NCBI RefSeq assembly: GCF_029227915.1
Contig: NC_079885.1
Span: forward strand, 18,177,001 to 18,241,000
Direction: 5' to 3'
Source of the DNA: Hydractinia symbiolongicarpus
Taxonomy: Eukaryota; Cnidaria; Hydrozoa; Anthoathecata; Hydractiniidae
Length of the DNA: 64,000 bases
The position numbers and the translations under genes are program-made. The notes beneath the pieces were generated by a model. That model had not been told where the DNA came from and made no database searches. It saw nothing but the letters and a program-made list of their open reading frames with translations. Shown here piece by piece: positions 49,041 to 62,313 of the stretch (its first letter is position 1; every line of letters begins with the position of its first letter).

Positions 49041-49588
49041 TCACTAGTCTAAATGAAAAAACGTGCAGGAGGCCATACGCGGGCCTATCTCTCATCTCGC
49101 TCACAGAGACTTGGTAAGCACGGTCCACTCAATGGCTTTCCAAATGCGAAGAGTGAAGGCCGCAGACGGCAGGGGTTGAGCCAAGGGCCTTTCGGCCGTA
49201 TCGCGCTCACAAGTTTTTTTTTTTTTTTAGCAGAATAATACATACGAGCTAATCAAAATCGGCTCGAGGAAAGAAATAAAGTTCAGAGACAACCAAAGGA
49301 GTCGAACTGCAGTAGAAACAAACTAGATGTAACGCAAGCCACTAGTACGACGTATTGCCTACAGGGACCACACTCTCCGAGACAGCGAACGCAACTTCCT
49401 AGTGATTCACGCGAACGCACTCAACTAGGTGATGTAGATCAGAAAGGTGAAAGTCCTTGTGTCAAGTCTACACCTCACGATGCAGCACCTTTTAAGCGTC
49501 CTCTACGAACGGACACACTGGCAAGCGGCACACCACAAGCAAAGGTTAAGTCGGCTCGAAGGCACAACAGGTCGCGCCGACTTACGAC

Positions 49589-49709
49589 AACTCTGGGCTT
49601 TCTTCAGTTCACGCACAAATCTTTCGCCTTTTACTAAAGATTTCCGTGGAGAAGGCCAAAACGATGAGTATATAGACGATTTTTCTACTGTCTCGCTTCG
49701 GCGGGACGA
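49589..49709 (+). ncRNA. U5: U5 snRNA, copy 75
   Basis: Matches copy 1. Confidence 0.95.
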
Positions 49710-50258
49710 TCACTAGTCTAAATGAAAAAACGTGCAGGAGGCCATACGCGGGCCTATCTCTCATCTCGCTCACAGAGACTTGGTAAGCACGGTCCACTCA
49801 ATGGCTTTCCAAATGCGAAGAGTGAAGGCCGCAGACGGCAGGGGTTGAGCCAAGGGCCTTTCGGCCGTATCCCGCTCACAAGTTTTTTTTTTTTTTTTAG
49901 CAGAATAATACATACGAGCTAATCAAAATCGGCTCGAGGAAAGAAATAAAGTTCAGAGACAACCAAAGGAGTCGAACTGCAGTAGAAACAAACTAGATGT
50001 AACGCAAGCCACTAGTACGACGTATTGCCTACAGGGACCACACTCTCCGAGACAGCGAACGCAACTTCCTAGTGATTCACGCGAACGCACTCAACTAGGT
50101 GATGTAGATCAGAAAGGTGAAAGTCCTTGTGTCAAGTCTACACCTCACGATGCAGCACCTTTTAAGCGTCCTCTACGAACGGACACACTGGCAAGCGGCA
50201 CACCACAAGCAAAGGTTAAGTCGGCTCGAAGGCACAACAGGTCGCGCCGACTTACGAC

Positions 50259-50379
50259 AACTCTGGGCTTTCTTCAGTTCACGCACAAATCTTTCGCCTT
50301 TTACTAAAGATTTCCGTGGAGAAGGCCAAACCGATGAGTATATAGACGATTTTTCTACTGTCTCGCTTCGGCGGGACGA
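50259..50379 (+). ncRNA. U5: U5 snRNA, copy 76
   Basis: A to C at nt 73 (50331), as copy 69. Confidence 0.94.
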
Positions 50380-50928
50380 TCACTAGTCTAAATGAAAAAA
50401 CGTGCAGGAGGCCATACGCGGGCCTATCTCTCATCTCGCTCACAGAGACTTGGTAAGCACGGTCCACTCAATGGCTTTCCAAATGCGAAGAGTGAAGGCC
50501 GCAGACGGCAGGGGTTGAGCCAAGGGCCTTTCGGCCGTATCCCGCTCACAAGTTTTTTTTTTTTTTTTAGCAGAATAATACATACGAGCTAATCAAAATC
50601 GGCTCGAGGAAAGAAATAAAGTTCAGAGACAACCAAAGGAGTCGAACTGCAGTAGAAACAAACTAGATGTAACGCAAGCCACTAGTACGACGTATTGCCT
50701 ACAGGGACCACACTCTCCGAGACAGCGAACGCAACTTCCTAGTGATTCACGCGAACGCACTCAACTAGGTGATGTAGATCAGAAAGGTGAAAGTCCTTGT
50801 GTCAAGTCTACACCTCACGATGCAGCACCTTTTAAGCGTCCTCTACGAACGGACACACTGGCAAGCGGCACACCACAAGCAAAGGTTAAGTCGGCTCGAA
50901 GGCACAACAGGTCGCGCCGACTTACGAC

Positions 50929-51049
50929 AACTCTGGGCTTTCTTCAGTTCACGCACAAATCTTTCGCCTTTTACTAAAGATTTCCGTGGAGAAGGCCAAA
51001 ACGATGAGTATATAGACGATTTTTCTACTGTCTCGCTTCGGCGGGACGA
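50929..51049 (+). ncRNA. U5: U5 snRNA, copy 77
   Basis: Matches copy 1. Confidence 0.95.
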
Positions 51050-51598
51050 TCACTAGTCTAAATGAAAAAACGTGCAGGAGGCCATACGCGGGCCTATCTC
51101 TCATCTCGCTCACAGAGACTTGGTAAGCACGGTCCACTCAATGGCTTTCCAAATGCGAAGAGTGAAGGCCGCAGACGGCAGGGGTTGAGCCAAGGGCCTT
51201 TCGGCCGTATCCCGCTCACAAGTTTTTTTTTTTTTTTTAGCAGAATAATACATACGAGCTAATCAAAATCGGCTCGAGGAAAGAAATAAAGTTCAGAGAC
51301 AACCAAAGGAGTCGAACTGCAGTAGAAACAAACTAGATGTAACGCAAGCCACTAGTACGACGTATTGCCTACAGGGACCACACTCTCCGAGACAGCGAAC
51401 GCAACTTCCTAGTGATTCACGCGAACGCACTCAACTAGGTGATGTAGATCAGAAAGGTGAAAGTCCTTGTGTCAAGTCTACACCTCACGATGCAGCACCT
51501 TTTAAGCGTCCTCTACGAACGGACACACTGGCAAGCGGCACACCACAAGCAAAGGTTAAGTCGGCTCGAAGGCACAACAGGTCGCGCCGACTTACGAC

Positions 51599-51719
51599 AA
51601 CTCTGGGCTTTCTTCAGTTCACGCACAAATCTTTCGCCTTTTACTAAAGATTTCCGTGGAGAAGGCCAAAACGATGAGTATATAGACGATTTTTCTACTG
51701 TCTCGCTTCGGCGGGACGA
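51599..51719 (+). ncRNA. U5: U5 snRNA, copy 78
   Basis: Matches copy 1. Confidence 0.95.
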
Positions 51720-52268
51720 TCACTAGTCTAAATGAAAAAACGTGCAGGAGGCCATACGCGGGCCTATCTCTCATCTCGCTCACAGAGACTTGGTAAGCAC
51801 GGTCCACTCAATGGCTTTCCAAATGCGAAGAGTGAAGGCCGCAGACGGCAGGGGTTGAGCCAAGGGCCTTTCGGCCGTATCCCGCTCACAAGTTTTTTTT
51901 TTTTTTTTAGCAGAATAATACATACGAGCTAATCAAAATCGGCTCGAGGAAAGAAATAAAGTTCAGAGACAACCAAAGGAGTCGAACTGCAGTAGAAACA
52001 AACTAGATGTAACGCAAGCCACTAGTACGACGTATTGCCTACAGGGACCACACTCTCCGAGACAGCGAACGCAACTTCCTAGTGATTCACGCGAACGCAC
52101 TCAACTAGGTGATGTAGATCAGAAAGGTGAAAGTCCTTGTGTCAAGTCTACACCTCACGATGCAGCACCTTTTAAGCGTCCTCTACGAACGGACACACTG
52201 GCAAGCGGCACACCACAAGCAAAGGTTAAGTCGGCTCGAAGGCACAACAGGTCGCGCCGACTTACGAC

Positions 52269-52389
52269 AACTCTGGGCTTTCTTCAGTTCACGCACAAAT
52301 CTTTCGCCTTTTACTAAAGATTTCCGTGGAGAAGGCCAAAACGATGAGTATATAGACGATTTTTCTACTGTCTCGCTTCGGCGGGACGA
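52269..52389 (+). ncRNA. U5: U5 snRNA, copy 79
   Basis: Matches copy 1. Confidence 0.95.
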
Positions 52390-52938
52390 TCACTAGTCTA
52401 AATGAAAAAACGTGCAGGAGGCCATACGCGGGCCTATCTCTCATCTCGCTCACAGAGACTTGGTAAGCACGGTCCACTCAATGGCTTTCCAAATGCGAAG
52501 AGTGAAGGCCGCAGACGGCAGGGGTTGAGCCAAGGGCCTTTCGGCCGTATCCCGCTCACAAGTTTTTTTTTTTTTTTTAGCAGAATAATACATACGAGCT
52601 AATCAAAATCGGCTCGAGGAAAGAAATAAAGTTCAGAGACAACCAAAGGAGTCGAACTGCAGTAGAAACAAACTAGATGTAACGCAAGCCACTAGTACGA
52701 CGTATTGCCTACAGGGACCACACTCTCCGAGACAGCGAACGCAACTTCCTAGTGATTCACGCGAACGCACTCAACTAGGTGATGTAGATCAGAAAGGTGA
52801 AAGTCCTTGTGTCAAGTCTACACCTCACGATGCAGCACCTTTTAAGCGTCCTCTACGAACGGACACACTGGCAAGCGGCACACCACAAGCAAAGGTTAAG
52901 TCGGCTCGAAGGCACAACAGGTCGCGCCGACTTACGAC

Positions 52939-53059
52939 AACTCTGGGCTTTCTTCAGTTCACGCACAAATCTTTCGCCTTTTACTAAAGATTTCCGTGGA
53001 GAAGGCCAAAACGATGAGTATATAGACGATTTTTCTACTGTCTCGCTTCGGCGGGACGA
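52939..53059 (+). ncRNA. U5: U5 snRNA, copy 80
   Basis: Matches copy 1. Confidence 0.95.
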
Positions 53060-53608
53060 TCACTAGTCTAAATGAAAAAACGTGCAGGAGGCCATACGCG
53101 GGCCTATCTCTCATCTCGCTCACAGAGACTTGGTAAGCACGGTCCACTCAATGGCTTTCCAAATGCGAAGAGTGAAGGCCGCAGACGGCAGGGGTTGAGC
53201 CAAGGGCCTTTCGGCCGTATCCCGCTCACAAGTTTTTTTTTTTTTTTTAGCAGAATAATACATACGAGCTAATCAAAATCGGCTCGAGGAAAGAAATAAA
53301 GTTCAGAGACAACCAAAGGAGTCGAACTGCAGTAGAAACAAACTAGATGTAACGCAAGCCACTAGTACGACGTATTGCCTACAGGGACCACACTCTCCGA
53401 GACAGCGAACGCAACTTCCTAGTGATTCACGCGAACGCACTCAACTAGGTGATGTAGATCAGAAAGGTGAAAGTCCTTGTGTCAAGTCTACACCTCACGA
53501 TGCAGCACCTTTTAAGCGTCCTCTACGAACGGACACACTGGCAAGCGGCACACCACAAGCAAAGGTTAAGTCGGCTCGAAGGCACAACAGGTCGCGCCGA
53601 CTTACGAC

Positions 53609-53729
53609 AACACTGGGCTTTCTTCAGTTCACGCACAAATCTTTCGCCTTTTACTAAAGATTTCCGTGGAGAAGGCCAAAACGATGAGTATATAGACGAT
53701 TTTTCTACTGTCTCGCTTCGGCGGGACGA
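53609..53729 (+). ncRNA. U5: U5 snRNA, copy 81
   Basis: nt 4 is A (53612). Downstream C to G at 53774 in the second element; T15. Confidence 0.95.
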
Positions 53730-54277
53730 TCACTAGTCTAAATGAAAAAACGTGCAGGAGGCCATACGCGGGCGTATCTCTCATCTCGCTCACAGAGACT
53801 TGGTAAGCACGGTCCACTCAATGGCTTTCCAAATGCGAAGAGTGAAGGCCGCAGACGGCAGGGGTTGAGCCAAGGGCCTTTCGGCCGTATCCCGCTCACA
53901 AGTTTTTTTTTTTTTTTAGCAGAATAATACATACGAGCTAATCAAAATCGGCTCGAGGAAAGAAATAAAGTTCAGAGACAACCAAAGGAGTCGAACTGCA
54001 GTAGAAACAAACTAGATGTAACGCAAGCCACTAGTACGACGTATTGCCTACAGGGACCACACTCTCCGAGACAGCGAACGCAACTTCCTAGTGATTCACG
54101 CGAACGCACTCAACTAGGTGATGTAGATCAGAAAGGTGAAAGTCCTTGTGTCAAGTCTACACCTCACGATGCAGCACCTTTTAAGCGTCCTCTACGAACG
54201 GACACACTGGCAAGCGGCACACCACAAGCAAAGGTTAAGTCGGCTCGAAGGCACAACAGGTCGCGCCGACTTACGAC

Positions 54278-54398
54278 AACTCTGGGCTTTCTTCAGTTCA
54301 CGCACAAATCTTTCGCCTTTTACTAAAGATTTCCGTGGAGAAGGCCAAAACGATGAGTATATAGACGATTTTTCTACTGTCTCGCTTCGGCGGGACGA
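54278..54398 (+). ncRNA. U5: U5 snRNA, copy 82
   Basis: Matches copy 1. Confidence 0.95.
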
Positions 54399-54947
54399 TC
54401 ACTAGTCTAAATGAAAAAACGTGCAGGAGGCCATACGCGGGCCTATCTCTCATCTCGCTCACAGAGACTTGGTAAGCACGGTCCACTCAATGGCTTTCCA
54501 AATGCGAAGAGTGAAGGCCGCAGACGGCAGGGGTTGAGCCAAGGGCCTTTCGGCCGTATCCCGCTCACAAGTTTTTTTTTTTTTTTTAGCAGAATAATAC
54601 ATACGAGCTAATCAAAATCGGCTCGAGGAAAGAAATAAAGTTCAGAGACAACCAAAGGAGTCGAACTGCAGTAGAAACAAACTAGATGTAACGCAAGCCA
54701 CTAGTACGACGTATTGCCTACAGGGACCACACTCTCCGAGACAGCGAACGCAACTTCCTAGTGATTCACGCGAACGCACTCAACTAGGTGATGTAGATCA
54801 GAAAGGTGAAAGTCCTTGTGTCAAGTCTACACCTCACGATGCAGCACCTTTTAAGCGTCCTCTACGAACGGACACACTGGCAAGCGGCACACCACAAGCA
54901 AAGGTTAAGTCGGCTCGAAGGCACAACAGGTCGCGCCGACTTACGAC

Positions 54948-55068
54948 AACACTGGGCTTTCTTCAGTTCACGCACAAATCTTTCGCCTTTTACTAAAGAT
55001 TTCCGTGGAGAAGGCCAAAACGATGAGTATATAGACGATTTTTCTACTGTCTCGCTTCGGCGGGACGA
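54948..55068 (+). ncRNA. U5: U5 snRNA, copy 83
   Basis: nt 4 is A (54951). Confidence 0.95.
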
Positions 55069-55617
55069 TCACTAGTCTAAATGAAAAAACGTGCAGGAGG
55101 CCATACGCGGGCCTATCTCTCATCTCGCTCACAGAGACTTGGTAAGCACGGTCCACTCAATGGCTTTCCAAATGCGAAGAGTGAAGGCCGCAGACGGCAG
55201 GGGTTGAGCCAAGGGCCTTTCGGCCGTATCCCGCTCACAAGTTTTTTTTTTTTTTTTAGCAGAATAATACATACGAGCTAATCAAAATCGGCTCGAGGAA
55301 AGAAATAAAGTTCAGAGACAACCAAAGGAGTCGAACTGCAGTAGAAACAAACTAGATGTAACGCAAGCCACTAGTACGACGTATTGCCTACAGGGACCAC
55401 ACTCTCCGAGACAGCGAACGCAACTTCCTAGTGATTCACGCGAACGCACTCAACTAGGTGATGTAGATCAGAAAGGTGAAAGTCCTTGTGTCAAGTCTAC
55501 ACCTCACGATGCAGCACCTTTTAAGCGTCCTCTACGAACGGACACACTGGCAAGCGGCACACCACAAGCAAAGGTTAAGTCGGCTCGAAGGCACAACAGG
55601 TCGCGCCGACTTACGAC

Positions 55618-55738
55618 AACACTGGGCTTTCTTCAGTTCACGCACAAATCTTTCGCTTTTTACTAAAGATTTCCGTGGAGAAGGCCAAAACGATGAGTAT
55701 ATAGACGATTTTTCTACTGTCTCGCTTCGGCGGGACGA
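55618..55738 (+). ncRNA. U5: U5 snRNA, copy 84, loop I variant
   Basis: nt 4 is A (55621), and C to T at nt 40 (55657) turns loop I from CGCCTTTTAC to CGCTTTTTAC. This loop is nearly invariant in eukaryotes and contacts exon ends, so this copy may be impaired or a pseudogene. Confidence 0.9.
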
Positions 55739-56287
55739 TCACTAGTCTAAATGAAAAAACGTGCAGGAGGCCATACGCGGGCCTATCTCTCATCTCGCTC
55801 ACAGAGACTTGGTAAGCACGGTCCACTCAATGGCTTTCCAAATGCGAAGAGTGAAGGCCGCAGACGGCAGGGGTTGAGCCAAGGGCCTTTCGGCCGTATC
55901 CCGCTCACAAGTTTTTTTTTTTTTTTTAGCAGAATAATACATACGAGCTAATCAAAATCGGCTCGAGGAAAGAAATAAAGTTCAGAGACAACCAAAGGAG
56001 TCGAACTGCAGTAGAAACAAACTAGATGTAACGCAAGCCACTAGTACGACGTATTGCCTACAGGGACCACACTCTCCGAGACAGCGAACGCAACTTCCTA
56101 GTGATTCACGCGAACGCACTCAACTAGGTGATGTAGATCAGAAAGGTGAAAGTCCTTGTGTCAAGTCTACACCTCACGATGCAGCACCTTTTAAGCGTCC
56201 TCTACGAACGGACACACTGGCAAGCGGCACACCACAAGCAAAGGTTAAGTCGGCTCGAAGGCACAACAGGTCGCGCCGACTTACGAC

Positions 56288-56408
56288 AACTCTGGGCTTT
56301 CTTCAGTTCACGCACAAATCTTTCGCCTTTTACTAAAGATTTCCGTGGAGAAGGCCAAAACGATGAGTATATAGACGATTTTTCTACTGTCTCGCTTCGG
56401 CGGGATGA
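56288..56408 (+). ncRNA. U5: U5 snRNA, copy 85
   Basis: C to T at nt 119 (56406) makes the closing pair of the terminal hairpin a G-U wobble. Just downstream, C to G at 56430 at the edge of the second element. Confidence 0.93.
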
Positions 56409-56957
56409 TCACTAGTCTAAATGAAAAAAGGTGCAGGAGGCCATACGCGGGCCTATCTCTCATCTCGCTCACAGAGACTTGGTAAGCACGGTCCACTCAA
56501 TGGCTTTCCAAATGCGAAGAGTGAAGGCCGCAGACGGCAGGGGTTGAGCCAAGGGCCTTTCGGCCGTATCCCGCTCACAAGTTTTTTTTTTTTTTTTAGC
56601 AGAATAATACATACGAGCTAATCAAAATCGGCTCGAGGAAAGAAATAAAGTTCAGAGACAACCAAAGGAGTCGAACTGCAGTAGAAACAAACTAGATGTA
56701 ACGCAAGCCACTAGTACGACGTATTGCCTACAGGGACCACACTCTCCGAGACAGCGAACGCAACTTCCTAGTGATTCACGCGAACGCACTCAACTAGGTG
56801 ATGTAGATCAGAAAGGTGAAAGTCCTTGTGTCAAGTCTACACCTCACGATGCAGCACCTTTTAAGCGTCCTCTACGAACGGACACACTGGCAAGCGGCAC
56901 ACCACAAGCAAAGGTTAAGTCGGCTCGAAGGCACAACAGGTCGCGCCGACTTACGAC

Positions 56958-57078
56958 AACACTGGGCTTTCTTCAGTTCACGCACAAATCTTTCGCCTTT
57001 TACTAAAGATTTCCGTGGAGAAGGCCAAAACGATGAGTATATAGACGATTTTTCTACTGTCTCGCTTCGGCGGGACGA
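56958..57078 (+). ncRNA. U5: U5 snRNA, copy 86
   Basis: nt 4 is A (56961). Confidence 0.95.
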
Positions 57079-57627
57079 TCACTAGTCTAAATGAAAAAAC
57101 GTGCAGGAGGCCATACGCGGGCCTATCTCTCATCTCGCTCACAGAGACTTGGTAAGCACGGTCCACTCAATGGCTTTCCAAATGCGAAGAGTGAAGGCCG
57201 CAGACGGCAGGGGTTGAGCCAAGGGCCTTTCGGCCGTATCCCGCTCACAAGTTTTTTTTTTTTTTTTAGCAGAATAATACATACGAGCTAATCAAAATCG
57301 GCTCGAGGAAAGAAATAAAGTTCAGAGACAACCAAAGGAGTCGAACTGCAGTAGAAACAAACTAGATGTAACGCAAGCCACTAGTACGACGTATTGCCTA
57401 CAGGGACCACACTCTCCGAGACAGCGAACGCAACTTCCTAGTGATTCACGCGAACGCGCTCAACTAGGTGATGTAGATCAGAAAGGTGAAAGTCCTTGTG
57501 TCAAGTCTACACCTCACGATGCAGCACCTTTTAAGCGTCCTCTACGAACGGACACACTGGCAAGCGGCACACCACAAGCAAAGGTTAAGTCGGCTCGAAG
57601 GCACAACAGGTCGCGCCGACTTACGAC

Positions 57628-57748
57628 AACTCTGGGCTTTCTTCAGTTCACGCACAAATCTTTCGCCTTTTACTAAAGATTTCCGTGGAGAAGGCCAAAA
57701 CGATGAGTATATAGACGATTTTTCTACTGTCTCGCTTCGGCGGGACGA
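57628..57748 (+). ncRNA. U5: U5 snRNA, copy 87
   Basis: RNA as copy 1; spacer A to G at 57458; T15. Confidence 0.95.
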
Positions 57749-58296
57749 TCACTAGTCTAAATGAAAAAACGTGCAGGAGGCCATACGCGGGCCTATCTCT
57801 CATCTCGCTCACAGAGACTTGGTAAGCACGGTCCACTCAATGGCTTTCCAAATGCGAAGAGTGAAGGCCGCAGACGGCAGGGGTTGAGCCAAGGGCCTTT
57901 CGGCCGTATCCCGCTCACAAGTTTTTTTTTTTTTTTAGCAGAATAATACATACGAGCTAATCAAAATCGGCTCGAGGAAAGAAATAAAGTTCAGAGACAA
58001 CCAAAGGAGTCGAACTGCAGTAGAAACAAACTAGATGTAACGCAAGCCACTAGTACGACGTATTGCCTACAGGGACCACACTCTCCGAGACAGCGAACGC
58101 AACTTCCTAGTGATTCACGCGAACGCACTCAACTAGGTGATGTAGATCAGAAAGGTGAAAGTCCTTGTGTCAAGTCTACACCTCACGATGCAGCACCTTT
58201 TAAGCGTCCTCTACGAACGGACACACTGGCAAGCGGCACACCACAAGCAAAGGTTAAGTCGGCTCGAAGGCACAACAGGTCGCGCCGACTTACGAC

Positions 58297-58417
58297 AACA
58301 CTGGGCTTTCTTCAGTTCACGCACAAATCTTTCGCCTTTTACTAAAGATTTCCGTGGAGAAGGCCAAAACGATGAGTATATAGACGATTTTTCTACTGTC
58401 TCGCTTCGGCGGGACGA
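58297..58417 (+). ncRNA. U5: U5 snRNA, copy 88
   Basis: nt 4 is A (58300). Confidence 0.95.
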
Positions 58418-58966
58418 TCACTAGTCTAAATGAAAAAACGTGCAGGAGGCCATACGCGGGCCTATCTCTCATCTCGCTCACAGAGACTTGGTAAGCACGG
58501 TCCACTCAATGGCTTTCCAAATGCGAAGAGTGAAGGCCGCAGACGGCAGGGGTTGAGCCAAGGGCCTTTCGGCCGTATCCCGCTCACAAGTTTTTTTTTT
58601 TTTTTTAGCAGAATAATACATACGAGCTAATCAAAATCGGCTCGAGGAAAGAAATAAAGTTCAGAGACAACCAAAGGAGTCGAACTGCAGTAGAAACAAA
58701 CTAGATGTAACGCAAGCCACTAGTACGACGTATTGCCTACAGGGACCACACTCTCCGAGACAGCGAACGCAACTTCCTAGTGATTCACGCGAACGCACTC
58801 AACTAGGTGATGTAGATCAGAAAGGTGAAAGTCCTTGTGTCAAGTCTACACCTCACGATGCAGCACCTTTTAAGCGTCCTCTACGAACGGACACACTGGC
58901 AAGCGGCACACCACAAGCAAAGGTTAAGTCGGCTCGAAGGCACAACAGGTCGCGCCGACTTACGAC

Positions 58967-59087
58967 AACTCTGGGCTTTCTTCAGTTCACGCACAAATCT
59001 TTCGCCTTTTACTAAAGATTTCCGTGGAGAAGGCCAAAACGATGAGTATATAGACGATTTTTCTACTGTCTCGCTTCGGCGGGACGA
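58967..59087 (+). ncRNA. U5: U5 snRNA, copy 89
   Basis: Matches copy 1; T15. Confidence 0.95.
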
Positions 59088-59635
59088 TCACTAGTCTAAA
59101 TGAAAAAACGTGCAGGAGGCCATACGCGGGCCTATCTCTCATCTCGCTCACAGAGACTTGGTAAGCACGGTCCACTCAATGGCTTTCCAAATGCGAAGAG
59201 TGAAGGCCGCAGACGGCAGGGGTTGAGCCAAGGGCCTTTCGGCCGTATCCCGCTCACAAGTTTTTTTTTTTTTTTAGCAGAATAATACATACGAGCTAAT
59301 CAAAATCGGCTCGAGGAAAGAAATAAAGTTCAGAGACAACCAAAGGAGTCGAACTGCAGTAGAAACAAACTAGATGTAACGCAAGCCACTAGTACGACGT
59401 ATTGCCTACAGGGACCACACTCTCCGAGACAGCGAACGCAACTTCCTAGTGATTCACGCGAACGCACTCAACTAGGTGATGTAGATCAGAAAGGTGAAAG
59501 TCCTTGTGTCAAGTCTACACCTCACGATGCAGCACCTTTTAAGCGTCCTCTACGAACGGACACACTGGCAAGCGGCACACCACAAGCAAAGGTTAAGTCG
59601 GCTCGAAGGCACAACAGGTCGCGCCGACTTACGAC

Positions 59636-59756
59636 AACTCTGGGCTTTCTTCAGTTCACGCACAAATCTTTCGCCTTTTACTAAAGATTTCCGTGGAGAA
59701 GGCCAAAACGATGAGTATATAGACGATTTTTCTACTGTCTCGCTTCGGCGGGACGA
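59636..59756 (+). ncRNA. U5: U5 snRNA, copy 90
   Basis: Matches copy 1. Confidence 0.95.
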
Positions 59757-60305
59757 TCACTAGTCTAAATGAAAAAACGTGCAGGAGGCCATACGCGGGC
59801 CTATCTCTCATCTCGCTCACAGAGACTTGGTAAGCACGGTCCACTCAATGGCTTTCCAAATGCGAAGAGTGAAGGCCGCAGACGGCAGGGGTTGAGCCAA
59901 GGGCCTTTCGGCCGTATCCCGCTCACAAGTTTTTTTTTTTTTTTTAGCAGAATAATACATACGAGCTAATCAAAATCGGCTCGAGGAAAGAAATAAAGTT
60001 CAGAGACAACCAAAGGAGTCGAACTGCAGTAGAAACAAACTAGATGTAACGCAAGCCACTAGTACGACGTATTGCCTACAGGGACCACACTCTCCGAGAC
60101 AGCGAACGCAACTTCCTAGTGATTCACGCGAACGCACTCAACTAGGTGATGTAGATCAGAAAGGTGAAAGTCCTTGTGTCAAGTCTACACCTCACGATGC
60201 AGCACCTTTTAAGCGTCCTCTACGAACGGACACACTGGCAAGCGGCACACCACAAGCAAAGGTTAAGTCGGCTCGAAGGCACAACAGGTCGCGCCGACTT
60301 ACGAC

Positions 60306-60426
60306 AACACTGGGCTTTCTTCAGTTCACGCACAAATCTTTCGCCTTTTACTAAAGATTTCCGTGGAGAAGGCCAAAACGATGAGTATATAGACGATTTT
60401 TCTACTGTCTCGCTTCGGCGGGACGA
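60306..60426 (+). ncRNA. U5: U5 snRNA, copy 91
   Basis: nt 4 is A (60309). Confidence 0.95.
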
Positions 60427-60975
60427 TCACTAGTCTAAATGAAAAAACGTGCAGGAGGCCATACGCGGGCCTATCTCTCATCTCGCTCACAGAGACTTGG
60501 TAAGCACGGTCCACTCAATGGCTTTCCAAATGCGAAGAGTGAAGGCCGCAGACGGCAGGGGTTGAGCCAAGGGCCTTTCGGCCGTATCCCGCTCACAAGT
60601 TTTTTTTTTTTTTTTAGCAGAATAATACATACGAGCTAATCAAAATCGGCTCGAGGAAAGAAATAAAGTTCAGAGACAACCAAAGGAGTCGAACTGCAGT
60701 AGAAACAAACTAGATGTAACGCAAGCCACTAGTACGACGTATTGCCTACAGGGACCACACTCTCCGAGACAGCGAACGCAACTTCCTAGTGATTCACGCG
60801 AACGCACTCAACTAGGTGATGTAGATCAGAAAGGTGAAAGTCCTTGTGTCAAGTCTACACCTCACGATGCAGCACCTTTTAAGCGTCCTCTACGAACGGA
60901 CACACTGGCAAGCGGCACACCACAAGCAAAGGTTAAGTCGGCTCGAAGGCACAACAGGTCGCGCCGACTTACGAC

Positions 60976-61096
60976 AACTCTGGGCTTTCTTCAGTTCACG
61001 CACAAATCTTTCGCCTTTTACTAAAGATTTCCGTGGAGAAGGCCAAAACGATGAGTATATAGACGATTTTTCTACTGTCTCGCTTCGGCGGGACGA
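60976..61096 (+). ncRNA. U5: U5 snRNA, copy 92
   Basis: Matches copy 1; T15. Confidence 0.95.
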
Positions 61097-61644
61097 TCAC
61101 TAGTCTAAATGAAAAAACGTGCAGGAGGCCATACGCGGGCCTATCTCTCATCTCGCTCACAGAGACTTGGTAAGCACGGTCCACTCAATGGCTTTCCAAA
61201 TGCGAAGAGTGAAGGCCGCAGACGGCAGGGGTTGAGCCAAGGGCCTTTCGGCCGTATCCCGCTCACAAGTTTTTTTTTTTTTTTAGCAGAATAATACATA
61301 CGAGCTAATCAAAATCGGCTCGAGGAAAGAAATAAAGTTCAGAGACAACCAAAGGAGTCGAACTGCAGTAGAAACAAACTAGATGTAACGCAAGCCACTA
61401 GTACGACGTATTGCCTACAGGGACCACACTCTCCGAGACAGCGAACGCAACTTCCTAGTGATTCACGCGAACGCACTCAACTAGGTGATGTAGATCAGAA
61501 AGGTGAAAGTCCTTGTGTCAAGTCTACACCTCACGATGCAGCACCTTTTAAGCGTCCTCTACGAACGGACACACTGGCAAGCGGCACACCACAAGCAAAG
61601 GTTAAGTCGGCTCGAAGGCACAACAGGTCGCGCCGACTTACGAC

Positions 61645-61765
61645 AACTCTGGGCTTTCTTCAGTTCACGCACAAATCTTTCGCCTTTTACTAAAGATTTC
61701 CGTGGAGAAGGCCAAAACGATGAGTATATAGACGATTTTTCTACTGTCTCGCTTCGGCGGGACGA
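61645..61765 (+). ncRNA. U5: U5 snRNA, copy 93
   Basis: Matches copy 1; T15. Confidence 0.95.
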
Positions 61766-62313
61766 TCACTAGTCTAAATGAAAAAACGTGCAGGAGGCCA
61801 TACGCGGGCCTATCTCTCATCTCGCTCACAGAGACTTGGTAAGCACGGTCCACTCAATGGCTTTCCAAATGCGAAGAGTGAAGGCCGCAGACGGCAGGGG
61901 TTGAGCCAAGGGCCTTTCGGCCGTATCCCGCTCACAAGTTTTTTTTTTTTTTTAGCAGAATAATACATACGAGCTAATCAAAATCGGCTCGAGGAAAGAA
62001 ATAAAGTTCAGAGACAACCAAAGGAGTCGAACTGCAGTAGAAACAAACTAGATGTAACGCAAGCCACTAGTACGACGTATTGCCTACAGGGACCACACTC
62101 TCCGAGACAGCGAACGCAACTTCCTAGTGATTCACGCGAACGCACTCAACTAGGTGATGTAGATCAGAAAGGTGAAAGTCCTTGTGTCAAGTCTACACCT
62201 CACGATGCAGCACCTTTTAAGCGTCCTCTACGAACGGACACACTGGCAAGCGGCACACCACAAGCAAAGGTTAAGTCGGCTCGAAGGCACAACAGGTCGC
62301 GCCGACTTACGAC

